Made by a program: the position numbers and the translations under genes
Shown here: positions 53,704 to 62,193 of the stretch, one piece after another
Position numbering within the stretch: the first letter of the stretch is position 1
Layout: each line of letters starts with the position of its first letter
Notes under the pieces: generated by a model
The model's database searches: none
Seen by the model: the letters and a program-made list of their open reading frames with translations, nothing else
What the model was told of the DNA's origin: nothing
Source: JBJGXI01 sp045635475
GTDB taxonomy: Bacteria > Bacillota > Bacilli > Bacillales > Amphibacillaceae
Assembly: GCF_045635475.1 (NCBI RefSeq)
Contig: NZ_JBJGXI010000024.1
Location: 14,760 to 78,759, forward strand
Reading direction: 5' to 3'
DNA: 64,000 nt

Positions 53704-55197
53704 ATGGGATTCAAGGTTACATTTATCGGTGCAGGTAGCATTGGTTTTACGAGGGGACTATTACGCGATCTTTTATCTGTACCAGAGTTCAACAACATGG
53801 AAGTTGCGTTTACAGACATTAATCAAAAAAACTTAGATATGGTGACACAGCTTTGTCAGCGCGATATTAAGGAGAACGGATTGAATATTACGATTCAGTC
53901 ATCTACAAATCGCAGAGTTGCATTACAAGATGCAAAGTATATCTTCAATGTCGTTCGTATCGGTGGATTGGCAGCATTTGAACAAGATATTGAAGTGCCG
54001 TTAAAGTATGGTGTTGACCAATGTGTTGGTGATACATTGAGCGCTGGTGGAATTATGTATGGACAACGTGGGATTGCAGCTATGTTAGAAATTTGCAAGG
54101 ATATAAGAGAAGTAGCTGGATCAGATTGTTTGTTATTGAACTATGCCAATCCGATGGCAATGCTCACCTGGGCTTGTAACAAATATGGTGGAGTTAACAC
54201 GATTGGACTTTGTCATGGCGTGCCAAACGGACATAGACAGATTGCTGAGGTGTTAGGTAAACCAAAAGAAGAAATTGATATTATATGTGCTGGAATTAAC
54301 CATCAAACATGGTACGTAAAGATCGGTCATAACGGTAATGATCTTACCGGCGAATTGCTAGAGGCTTTTGAAAACCATCCAGAGTATAGCAAAACTGAAA
54401 AAGTAAGGATTGATATGCTACGACGATTTGGGTATTACAGTACAGAATCTAATGGTCATTTAAGTGAGTATGTACCATGGTACCGAAAACGTCCACAAGA
54501 GGTTAACGAGTGGATTGATCTTGGGTCCTGGATTAACGGAGAAACGGGCGGTTACTTGCGAGTGTGTACAGAAGGTAGAAATTGGTTTGAGACTGATTTT
54601 CCGAACTGGTTAAAGGAGCCAGCCTATGAATATAGTCAAGAGAACCGTGGGGAAGAGCACGGATCGTATATTATAGAAGGTTTAGAAACTGGTAGAGTAT
54701 ATCGTGGTCATTTTAATATGATCAATCAAGGGGTAATTACTAATTTACCAGATGATGCCGTTATTGAGGCACCTGGTTATGTGGATAGAAATGGAATTAG
54801 CATGCCACACGTAGGAGATTTGCCGATGGGTTGTGCAGCGGTTTGCAACGTCAGCATTTCGGTACAACGCCTAGCAGTTGAAGCTGCTGTCCATGGGGAT
54901 GATCAATTGCTTCGCCAAGCGATGATGATGGATCCACTTGTTGGTGCTGTCTGTAATCCAAAAGAAATTTGGCAAATGGTTGATGAGTTAATAGTCGCTG
55001 AGTCTGAGTGGTTACCACAGTATGTTGAAGCAATTGCTGAAGCAAAGCATCGGTTAAACAATAGTGTCTTACTTCCGACGAAGGATTATAAAGGTGCTGC
55101 AAGAATTAAAGTGAAATCGGTCGAAGAAATGGCACAAAATAGAAGAGAAGCCAATCGAAATGCTGCAGAAGCGGATAAGGCAAAACAGAAGATTTGA
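53704..55197 (+). CDS. GH4 glycosidase with CHGV motif (alpha-glucuronidase/galactosidase-like)
   Basis: NAD- and Mn-dependent glycosidase of 497 residues using redox-elimination chemistry in the cytoplasm. The NAD loop FIGAGSIGFTRG is at 7-18 and the metal/substrate motif CHGV at 170-173 (C170, H171), followed by the INHQTWYVKI segment. In GH4 this tetrapeptide tracks specificity: as I recall, CHSV marks alpha-galactosidases, CHEV alpha-galacturonidases and CHG-x alpha-glucuronidases. That makes a glucuronidase possible, consistent with uxaC in the window. ATG 53704 follows GAGGAGG. The gene lies between an AraC regulator and a GH127 remnant. Confidence 0.88.
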   Translation: MGFKVTFIGAGSIGFTRGLLRDLLSVPEFNNMEVAFTDINQKNLDMVTQLCQRDIKENGLNITIQSSTNRRVALQDAKYIFNVVRIGGLAAFEQDIEVPLKYGVDQCVGDTLSAGGIMYGQRGIAAMLEICKDIREVAGSDCLLLNYANPMAMLTWACNKYGGVNTIGLCHGVPNGHRQIAEVLGKPKEEIDIICAGINHQTWYVKIGHNGNDLTGELLEAFENHPEYSKTEKVRIDMLRRFGYYSTESNGHLSEYVPWYRKRPQEVNEWIDLGSWINGETGGYLRVCTEGRNWFETDFPNWLKEPAYEYSQENRGEEHGSYIIEGLETGRVYRGHFNMINQGVITNLPDDAVIEAPGYVDRNGISMPHVGDLPMGCAAVCNVSISVQRLAVEAAVHGDDQLLRQAMMMDPLVGAVCNPKEIWQMVDELIVAESEWLPQYVEAIAEAKHRLNNSVLLPTKDYKGAARIKVKSVEEMAQNRREANRNAAEADKAKQKI

Positions 55198-55238
55198 TAA
55201 TAGTGATGTTTTTTGTATAGGAAGAGGGGGTTTACTAA

Positions 55239-55727
55239 TGAACACAATAAAGAAAACTTCTGTGCGCATGCAACCGATAAAATTAGCTCAAGTGAAATTG
55301 GATGGCCAATTTTGGAGCCCGTGGCAGAAGCTTGTATGTGACTCTATTATTTCAAATCACGCTTGCGTTTGAGATGCCAAAAGAAAAGATGCGCGCTCAT
55401 CCAGAAGTATGAGAAAATGCTGGTAAAGTAGCATAACAACGAGGACCAATTGTGTATTGTTTAGAACAAGTGGATAATGGATCAAATTTACAAGATATAA
55501 CTATTTCTAGCAATACGGAGTTGGAAGTAGTGCATGAATCAGAGTTATTAAACGGCGTAACTTCAATAACAGGCAGGGCATATAGAACAGATCGTTCGCA
55601 AGTGCAAAATAAACTATATGTTACCGAAAGTTATGACAAAGTAAATGATCAAATAAAAGCGATTCCTTACTATGCTTGGAGCAACCGTGGTGAAGGTGAA
55701 ATGATCGTTTGGATACGGGAACAATAA
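55239..55727 (+). pseudogene. GH127 beta-L-arabinofuranosidase remnant with internal deletion
   Basis: The N-terminus of GH127 is intact with a ribosome site (AGAGGGGG) and VKLDGQFWSPWQKLVCDSII. The frame then jumps to the family's C-terminal third: LAFEMPKEKMRAHPEV, a TGA, ENAGKVA, a TAA, QRGPIVYCLEQVDNGSN, and finally IPYYAWSNRGEGEMIVW. About 160 codons remain of a usual ~650. It directly follows the GH4 gene, so the two were probably an operon. Confidence 0.85.
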
Positions 55728-55920
55728 ACGGATATTTATTGAAGTTAAAAACGAAAATTGTGCATTAGATAGGATCAAAAATTTTCTTGCTTCTAATTTA
55801 TCGCTTTTTACTTAAGGTTAACTTTAGACTACTGTAACACATGCTTTTACTCCAAAAGGGTACTTTTGCACCATGGCATTTAATTATTATAATGCTAGTA
55901 TATTACATATACACCTACGA

Positions 55921-56012
55921 TTCGACGATAAACGGCAAAATCATTGAAAAATGATGACGCAAAACTAAAGGAGCTAAGGGGATAACCTATGCTAGCCAGT
56001 TACCGAACGGAT
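55921..56012 (+). promoter_or_regulatory. Cyclic-di-GMP-I (GEMM) riboswitch
   Basis: The conserved core is seen in order: ACGGCAAA, a CATT-GAAA-AATG stem with GNRA loop, GATGACGCAAAACTAAAGG, GCTA...TAGCC closing the second helix, and AGTTACCGAA. This is the c-di-GMP-I aptamer arrangement. It ends 14 bases before a 44-residue membrane-peptide gene whose ribosome site (GGAGGG) follows directly, so control may be at translation initiation. No independent terminator is seen between aptamer and gene. Confidence 0.85.
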
Positions 56013-56025
56013 AGGAGGGTCTTCC

Positions 56026-56160
56026 ATGTGGTTGTTGTTAACAGCTTTTGTTTGGATGCTTGGCATGATATTCTTTATCAGTCTTGCAAAGGTATCCGGT
56101 CATTCAGAACGCATTAGTCAAATGCATATTGCAAAAATTCAAGAAAAACAAATTAGTTAA
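56026..56160 (+). CDS. 44-residue membrane peptide under c-di-GMP riboswitch
   Basis: ATG 56026 follows ATAGGAGGGTC. The product opens MWLLLTAFVWMLGMIFFISL, a single transmembrane helix, and ends in a polar tail rich in Ser, His, Lys and Gln. No family is recognised. It ends just before an intrinsic terminator, so it is a complete single-gene unit. Control by a c-di-GMP-I riboswitch suggests a role in the motile/sessile switch or the cell envelope, but function is unknown. Confidence 0.7.
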   Translation: MWLLLTAFVWMLGMIFFISLAKVSGHSERISQMHIAKIQEKQIS

Positions 56161-56188
56161 AGGCGCCTTTTTAAGGTGCCTTTTTTAG
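56160..56188 (+). terminator. Terminator after the membrane peptide gene
   Basis: Arms AGGCGCCTT and AAGGTGCCT (one G-T pair) followed by TTTTT, starting at the stop codon. Confidence 0.85.
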
Positions 56189-56264
56189 TTGTTTTTGGAC
56201 CTTAAATGTATGAAAATAATAATCACTGTTCAAACTGATGAAAAACATGGAGCAGGGGATCGCT

Positions 56265-56672
56265 ATGAAATATATTTTTCTAATTACTTGGATTGTAATT
56301 ATATTTATATCTACATGTACACATAGTACAAAAGAACTTTTACAAGATGGTAATGTGTATTTTACATTTATCCCTTCTCCAAACTTCTTAGCGTTTATCT
56401 CTTTCACACCAAATCATGTAAATCTACCCGAGTTTTTCGGCCATACAATTATGTTCTTTCTTTTAACGTATCTTTTTATAAAAGTGAACAAAGATTTGTT
56501 GGCTTCTGTATTTACAGCGATTGCAATTGGTATTTCAACGGAAATGTTGCAGCCGTTTTTTAGTAGAACTGCGGATGTGGTTGATTTGGCAGCGGACATG
56601 TTGGGTATTAGTATATTTATTATTTTGTATTTAATTAATGGTAGGTTCAGCATGATTACCAACGAAAATTAG
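56265..56672 (+). CDS. VanZ-like membrane protein
   Basis: Small integral membrane protein of 135 residues with about four hydrophobic segments. The EFFGHTIMFFLLTYLF segment and STEMLQPFF...ADVVDLAADMLG motif are the VanZ-family signature. VanZ confers low-level teicoplanin resistance in Enterococcus, but most homologues have no known role. ATG 56265 follows AGGGGAT; the frame extends nine codons upstream without a good site. Confidence 0.85.
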   Translation: MKYIFLITWIVIIFISTCTHSTKELLQDGNVYFTFIPSPNFLAFISFTPNHVNLPEFFGHTIMFFLLTYLFIKVNKDLLASVFTAIAIGISTEMLQPFFSRTADVVDLAADMLGISIFIILYLINGRFSMITNEN

Positions 56673-56790
56673 TAACACGATTAGCTGTACCAAGCATTGT
56701 TGAAAATCAGAATTTAATAGCAAACAAAATTATCGGAAAATTGAAACATTAGCGCTGATTCCCGCGTATAACATTACAAGGGGTGATTAT

Positions 56791-57007
56791 ATGATCGCAA
56801 TATTTATTGGAATTGTAGTTCTTTTTGTGATTATTGCTGTTGTTGGGAATTCGTCCAAACGCTCAAGCCGCAGTCGTGGAGGCGCGTCGGGTTTTTATCC
56901 ATTTTTTTGATGGGGACAATGATGATTCCTCGACTAATGAAGGTGGATTTTTTGACAGTGGTGGTTTTGATGGTGGCGGAGACGGCGGAGGAGGTGGAGG
57001 GGATTGA
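56791..57007 (+). pseudogene. Small Gly/Asp-rich membrane protein with T7 frameshift
   Basis: ATG 56791 follows AAGGGGTGA. The peptide has a membrane helix (MIAIFIGIVVLFVIIAVVG) and a basic Ser/Arg stretch, then meets a TGA directly after a T7 run at 56910-56920. A one-base shift restores GDNDDSSTNEGGFFDSGGFD and a Gly/Asp-rich tail ending in TGA 57005. This could be a true mutation, a sequencing error in the homopolymer, or transcript slippage at T7. The small membrane-plus-GGGD architecture is common in Bacillaceae without known function. Confidence 0.55.
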
Positions 57008-57113
57008 ATTTCATGAATCTTCATAACACTTAAGTGTCGATTACACATTATCCTTCCTTTTTACATTTCTTTTCTTCTATACTTATGGCCACTAGTAAAC
57101 AACAACTATAATG

Positions 57114-57151
57114 TGAAAAATAACAGGAAGATAAACAACCTGTTATTTTTA
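57114..57151. terminator. Terminator between convergent genes
   Basis: Perfect 10-bp arms AAATAACAGG (57118-57127) and CCTGTTATTT (57139-57148) with T/A tracts on both sides, 10 bases past the stop of the minus-strand oxidoreductase. Confidence 0.85.
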
Positions 57152-57160
57152 CGATTACAC

Positions 57161-58510
57161 TTATAAAAAATGAACAATATCCGACGCAGTTGTTGGATAA
57201 GCAAACAGCATCTTCTTTAAATCTGATGTCGTTAAATTAAATTGAATTGCTGTTGCGAAGTGGTTAATCAATTCATCTGCTTGATTGCTTAGTAGATGTG
57301 CACCAATTATTTGATCTGTTTTTTTATGAATTAGCACTTTGGCAAAAGAAACGGGTTGATTTGTCCGACTGTAAGTGAACCACTCTGTCGTGTCGATTGA
57401 ATTAACGGTATAGGATAGCCCCTTCTTTGTTGCTTCTTCCTCTGTAACACCGACGGATGTGAGTTTTGGCAATGTAAACATTGCTGTAGGTATCACTTGG
57501 TCTTTCAGTGAGCGGTTGTTACCTTTCAAAATATTCGAGGCTGCTATATGAGATTCTGCACCCGCTACAGGTGTCAATGGCTTTCTTCCTGTTGATGAAA
57601 CGTCTCCTGCTGCATATATGGCAGGATTGCTTGTACTTTGAAGATATTCATTAACACTAACCCCATATTTGTCTGTAATGATATTAGCATTTTCTAACCC
57701 TAAATCAGCAATATTTGGCGTTCTTCCAGCACCATGAACAACCATGTCTGCTTCAAATTCCTCTTGCTGATCTGCTTGTTTTCCAACTGCAACATAACCA
57801 TTATCAGTCTTCTTGATTGCTTGTACTTCGGTTTCGAGATGGATAGTAATGCCTAGATTCTTTGAATAGTCGGTTAAATAGTTAACTAATTCTTCATCGA
57901 AATTTTTTAAAGGACGTTTGCTTCGGTGCAAGATTTGTACGTTTGCACCTGCCCTTGCTGCTAGGTGTGCAAATTCAAATGAGATATAGCCACCACCAAC
58001 AAATAGTATATTGTCTGGTAACTGCTCCAATTCGAGAAAATCATCACTATACGTAAAATGTTGATTGCCTTCAATTGACAATGGTGTTGGACTAGCTCCC
58101 GTAGCAATTAAGATTTTATCTCCACTTAGTTTTGAATCATCCACTTGAATTGTATGATGATCAACGAAAGTCGCATGTCCATGATATGTATCGATTCCAC
58201 TATCATTAAGGCTCTTCTCTATACTTTCAGGAACAGCATCGGTAAATTTCTTCTTGAAAGCCATTAAATCCTGCCAGTCAATCGAGATATCTCCGTTCAA
58301 TCCATTCGCTTTTAAACGTTCGACACCACTCGCGTACTCTGACACTCCAATAAGTACTTTTTTCGGGTCGCATCCTCTAAGTGCACACGTTCCTCCAAAA
58401 GGACGTTCATCAATCATTGCCACTTTTAAGCCTTCTTTTACAGCTTTTGTTGCGGTTGTTGACCCAGCACTTCCACTACCAATCACGATTAAATCATAAT
58501 TCTTATCCAT
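57161..58510 (-). CDS. Pyridine nucleotide-disulfide oxidoreductase, non-canonical
   Basis: Class I FAD disulfide oxidoreductase fold, 449 residues. FAD motif LIVIGSGSAGSTTA (7-20), redox pair C42/C47 in GGTCALRGCDPKK, NAD motif ILFVGGGYISFEFA (~165-178) and YAAGDVSSTG. The C-terminal catalytic dyad, His-Pro-x-x-x-Glu in glutathione reductase and lipoamide dehydrogenase, reads AYPTTASD here, so His is Tyr and Glu is replaced. It is therefore not a standard glutathione or lipoamide reductase. The start follows GGGAGTGA. Standalone. Confidence 0.85.
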   Translation of the reverse strand: MDKNYDLIVIGSGSAGSTTATKAVKEGLKVAMIDERPFGGTCALRGCDPKKVLIGVSEYASGVERLKANGLNGDISIDWQDLMAFKKKFTDAVPESIEKSLNDSGIDTYHGHATFVDHHTIQVDDSKLSGDKILIATGASPTPLSIEGNQHFTYSDDFLELEQLPDNILFVGGGYISFEFAHLAARAGANVQILHRSKRPLKNFDEELVNYLTDYSKNLGITIHLETEVQAIKKTDNGYVAVGKQADQQEEFEADMVVHGAGRTPNIADLGLENANIITDKYGVSVNEYLQSTSNPAIYAAGDVSSTGRKPLTPVAGAESHIAASNILKGNNRSLKDQVIPTAMFTLPKLTSVGVTEEEATKKGLSYTVNSIDTTEWFTYSRTNQPVSFAKVLIHKKTDQIIGAHLLSNQADELINHFATAIQFNLTTSDLKKMLFAYPTTASDIVHFL

Positions 58511-58589
58511 ATTACTTCACTCCCTGTCTATCTCGTTCCCTTACTATAGGGGAGGATAAACGTTGGTAAGTGTAAACTATGTAGAGTAC

Positions 58590-58620
58590 AAAAAAACACC
58601 CCTTCTCAGGGGTGTTGTAA
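58590..58620 (-). terminator. Terminator overlapping the small-protein stop
   Basis: Arms AACACCCC (58595-58602) and GGGGTGTT (58609-58616), with seven T after it on the minus strand. The stop codon of the 43-residue gene (58606-58608) lies in the loop. Confidence 0.8.
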
Positions 58621-58737
58621 GTATATATTTCTTCTTTCTTCATTTATCTGATCAGCTCTTTTGGCTACTACCATCATACTCATAACAAACAAACCTGTAA
58701 TACCACTAAGTAAAGCACCTACAACTAGTAAAATCAT
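58606..58737 (-). CDS. 43-residue membrane peptide
   Basis: ATG at 58737 follows a perfect AGGAGG. The product opens MILLVVGALLSGITGLFVMS, one transmembrane helix, and ends with a charged tail (KRADQINEERRNIYL). The stop is inside the terminator hairpin. Layout resembles the c-di-GMP-controlled peptide at 56026, though the sequences are not clearly homologous. Function unknown. Confidence 0.65.
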   Translation of the reverse strand: MILLVVGALLSGITGLFVMSMMVVAKRADQINEERRNIYLQHP

Positions 58738-59023
58738 AAGCCTATACCTCCTATTCGTTTCGGTAATGGTTTGTAAACTTAGTATACATCAACGTGAAAG
58801 CGATTACAAACTATATTTTATTATCTTTTTACATATTAGTCACAGTTATTATTAATTGGACACAATTGCATGCTAATATAAGTAATTATAAGATAGGTCT
58901 GCAACTACCCTAGTTGGTGATTATTCGCAACCGTGTAAGTTTAACGTATTTTAAAGGAATTATCGATCATGTTAACGAAGCTTATATTAATAATTTAAAA
59001 GACAATAGTAAAGGGGATACAGC

Positions 59024-60007
59024 ATGAAGCGAAAGCGTGTCTTAATAACAGGTGGAGCGGGTTTTATTGGCGGTAACTTTGTGAGCTACTTAATAAATAA
59101 GTATCCACAATACGATATATACAATCTTGACTTACTAACATATGCAGGAGAATTAGCAAAGCATGAGAAAATTGAAATGAAAGATAACTATCATTTCATC
59201 CATGCTGATATTAAAGATAGACAAACAATCTTCTCTATATTCGAAAGAAACAGATTTGATTATGTTATTCACTTTGCAGCAGAAACACATGTTGATCGCT
59301 CTATTAAGGATCCAGAAATTTTTGTGCTGACAAATGTATTAGGCACTCAAATTCTCCTTGATGCATCAAAAGCTTATGATGTTAAAAAATTCATCTATAT
59401 GTCAACAGATGAAGTGTATGGAGATCTTGAACTTGATTCAACAGTATTGTTCACAGAGGACAGTTTGATCCAACCGAATAGTCCCTATAGTGCAAGTAAG
59501 GCGTCAGCAGATTTACTCGTTCGTGCTTACTATCAAACATACGGGTTACCAATTAATATTATCCGTTGTTCTAACAACTACGGACCTTATCAAATGCCTG
59601 ACAAGTTAATTCCTTTAACAATTTCGCGGTTACTACAAAATCAAAAAGTTCCGATCTATGGTGATGGTAAAAATATACGGGATTGGTTACATGTACAGGA
59701 CCATTGTGATGCTATTGATGTAGTGGTTCATAAAGGGGTAAGAGGAGAAGTGTACAATGTGGGAAGTTACAATGAACGGACTAATTTAGAAGTTGTCAGA
59801 ACAATTGTAGAGGCACTCGATAAATCAGGCGATTTAATTGAGTTTGTCACCGACCGTTTGGGCCATGATAAGCGTTATGCTATTGAAGCTATTAAGATAG
59901 AACAGCTAGGGTGGCAGCCATTATATGATTTTGAAACGGGGATAAGGGAGACAGTTGCATGGTACGTGGCAAATCGGGAGTGGTGGGAAGGGTTAATGGG
60001 TGGCTAA
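59024..60007 (+). CDS. rfbB: dTDP-glucose 4,6-dehydratase
   Basis: Extended SDR that converts dTDP-glucose to dTDP-4-keto-6-deoxyglucose, the step leading to dTDP-L-rhamnose and other deoxysugars of surface glycans. The 327-residue protein has the NAD motif ITGGAGFIGGNFVSY (8-22), the catalytic STDEVYGDL with adjacent Asp-Glu (~122-130) and YSASKASADLLVRAYY (~152-167). ATG 59024 follows AAAGGGGAT. rfbA, rfbC and rfbD are not adjacent, so a different 6-deoxysugar product or split genes are possible. Confidence 0.9.
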   Translation: MKRKRVLITGGAGFIGGNFVSYLINKYPQYDIYNLDLLTYAGELAKHEKIEMKDNYHFIHADIKDRQTIFSIFERNRFDYVIHFAAETHVDRSIKDPEIFVLTNVLGTQILLDASKAYDVKKFIYMSTDEVYGDLELDSTVLFTEDSLIQPNSPYSASKASADLLVRAYYQTYGLPINIIRCSNNYGPYQMPDKLIPLTISRLLQNQKVPIYGDGKNIRDWLHVQDHCDAIDVVVHKGVRGEVYNVGSYNERTNLEVVRTIVEALDKSGDLIEFVTDRLGHDKRYAIEAIKIEQLGWQPLYDFETGIRETVAWYVANREWWEGLMGG

Positions 60008-60525
60008 TATTTCTAGTTAGCGTAACCACTTCATTGGCACAGCTTGGAAAGTTTGCAAATGAAATCGAAAGCACTTAAATATATGTAAAAAAATATTTCA
60101 AAGTTTGAGAGGATCAGTTAAACGAAGGCACTAACTGCGTAGCATGGTAATTTTATAGTTTAGAGGTAGAAAGAACTATCACTTGGTTCGCCATTCATGT
60201 TAGGAGATGCTATGCACATCGTGGTTAATCCATACTAGATAGACTTTTCGATCAATTTTGTTATAGCTAAGTAGCAAGGAGGATATACAATCTTCCTTGC
60301 TGCTTTTTAATTAAGAAAGAAACACGCAAAGATTAAATGTGACATCCAGTATAAATAAAAATAGGTTTGTCCTAACGGAGGAACCACATAACTATAATAA
60401 AAGTCCAACTTAAGTGATGGATATAAATCTTGGTATCCGCGTAATTAGTAAAAGATAAAGAGAAAATGTTATTTAGATTAGTTCTTAATACATAGAATAG
60501 ATGTGAACGACGAGGAGGAAAAATC
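60008..60525. other. Intergenic region with one hairpin
   Basis: No gene supported in 518 bases. A hairpin AGCAAGGA (60273-60280)/TCCTTGCT (60294-60301) followed by TTTTTAA is a plausible terminator. CGGAGGAAC near 60378 looks like a ribosome site but has no start codon at the right distance. Confidence 0.45.
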
Positions 60526-62193
60526 ATGAGCAAGATGTGGTGGAAGGAAGCTGTCGCTTATCAAGTTTATCCACGCAGTTTTATGGATTCAAATGGGGAC
60601 GGCATTGGCGACATTCAAGGTGTCATCTCAAAGCTTGATTATTTACAGGAACTAGGTATAGATGTCATATGGATGTCACCTATTTATAGCTCGCCAAATG
60701 ATGACAATGGCTATGATATTAGTGATTATAAAGGGATTATGGCCGAATTTGGGACGATGGCTGATTTTGATCAATTACTTAAGGATATACATCGTCGGGG
60801 GATGAAATTAATCATGGATCTTGTTATCAATCATACTTCTGATGAGCATCCATGGTTTATCGAATCGCGTACTTCTAAGGAAAATGCCTATCGTGATTAT
60901 TACATGTGGCATCCCGGAAAGGACGGGAAAGAACCTAATAACTGGGAATCGATTTTTGGTGGTTCCGCGTGGGAATATGATGCACGAACAGATGAATATT
61001 ATATGCACGTTTTTTCTAAAAAACAACCAGATTTAAATTGGGAAAATTCCGCCGTACGTAAAGAGCTGTATAGCATGGTTAATTGGTGGTTAGATAAAGG
61101 AATTGATGGCTTTCGTGTTGATGCTATCTCACACATTAAAAAACTTCCTGGCTTACCGGACTTACCAAATCCCGACAAACGGAAGTACGTTCCTTCATTA
61201 GATGGTCACATGAACCAAGATGGAATTCAAGCCTTTCTTGGGGAATTAAAGGAAGAAACGTTTGCCAAGTACGATATTATGACGGTCGGGGAAGCAAATG
61301 GTGTTAGTGTTGACCAAGCGGATGAATGGGTTGGTGAACAAAATGGGAAATTTAATATGATCTTTCAGTTCGAACACCTTGACCTGTGGGGGAAAAGTAC
61401 TTCTGGTGGTTTAGATATTCATGGATTAAAACAAACATTATCCAAGTGGCAGCTTGGGTTGGATGGACTAGGCTGGAACGCCTTGTTTATGGAAAACCAT
61501 GATCAGCCTCGCTCTGTTTCTACGTGGGGAAATGATAAAGAGTTAAGGATTGAATCGGCAAAATGCTTAGCGACATTGTACTTCTTAATGCAAGGAACGC
61601 CGTTTATTTATCAAGGGCAGGAAATAGGTATGACCAACGTCCAGTTTGAGTCGATAGAGGACTATAATGATGTAGCTATTAAAAACTTGTATCATAATGA
61701 ATTAGAAGAAGGAAAACAGCACGAAGAGATTATGGAGATCATATGGAAAAACGGCCGAGATAATTCAAGAACCCCGATGCAGTGGAATGGGGACGCGCAG
61801 GCTGGTTTTACTACGGGAACACCTTGGTTGAAGGTAAATCCAAATTTCACAAACATCAATGTAGCGAAATCTATTCAAGAGGACAACTCAATCTATCATT
61901 ATTATAAGCGGTTAATCGAGCTTCGTAAGGCAAATGATGTACTTATTTATGGAAGCTACGAGCTAATTCTTGAGGACCATGATCAGATTTACTCTTACAT
62001 TCGTAAACTAGACGATAAACTCGTGTTAGTTGTGACAAACCTATTTGCCGAAGCAGCTACATTCACTTTGCCGGAAAATTTAACCGGAAGAAAAGCGGAG
62101 TTACTTATTGCCAACTATGAGGTTGATGAAGACAACTTAATAGAGACAACGTTGCGTCCATATGAAGCTCGTGTATATAAACTTATCAAGTAA
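60526..62193 (+). CDS. GH13 alpha-glucosidase (oligo-1,6-glucosidase subfamily), likely alpha-1,4 type
   Basis: Cytoplasmic alpha-glucosidase of 555 residues. Conserved regions carry DLVINHTSD, the nucleophile D199 in GFRVDAISHIKK, the acid/base E256 in TVGEANGV and D326 in ENHDQPR. Position 200, next to the nucleophile, is Ala; in this subfamily Val200 goes with alpha-1,6 specificity and Ala200 with alpha-1,4, so maltose/maltooligosaccharides are more likely than isomaltose. GAGGAGG precedes ATG 60526. No transporter or regulator is adjacent. Confidence 0.92.
   Translation: MSKMWWKEAVAYQVYPRSFMDSNGDGIGDIQGVISKLDYLQELGIDVIWMSPIYSSPNDDNGYDISDYKGIMAEFGTMADFDQLLKDIHRRGMKLIMDLVINHTSDEHPWFIESRTSKENAYRDYYMWHPGKDGKEPNNWESIFGGSAWEYDARTDEYYMHVFSKKQPDLNWENSAVRKELYSMVNWWLDKGIDGFRVDAISHIKKLPGLPDLPNPDKRKYVPSLDGHMNQDGIQAFLGELKEETFAKYDIMTVGEANGVSVDQADEWVGEQNGKFNMIFQFEHLDLWGKSTSGGLDIHGLKQTLSKWQLGLDGLGWNALFMENHDQPRSVSTWGNDKELRIESAKCLATLYFLMQGTPFIYQGQEIGMTNVQFESIEDYNDVAIKNLYHNELEEGKQHEEIMEIIWKNGRDNSRTPMQWNGDAQAGFTTGTPWLKVNPNFTNINVAKSIQEDNSIYHYYKRLIELRKANDVLIYGSYELILEDHDQIYSYIRKLDDKLVLVVTNLFAEAATFTLPENLTGRKAELLIANYEVDEDNLIETTLRPYEARVYKLIK

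Noticed and set aside
55452..55727. Independent 91-residue protein
   Set aside because: It is the C-terminal end of a GH127 remnant; upstream codons continue the family past two stop codons, and there is no ribosome site.
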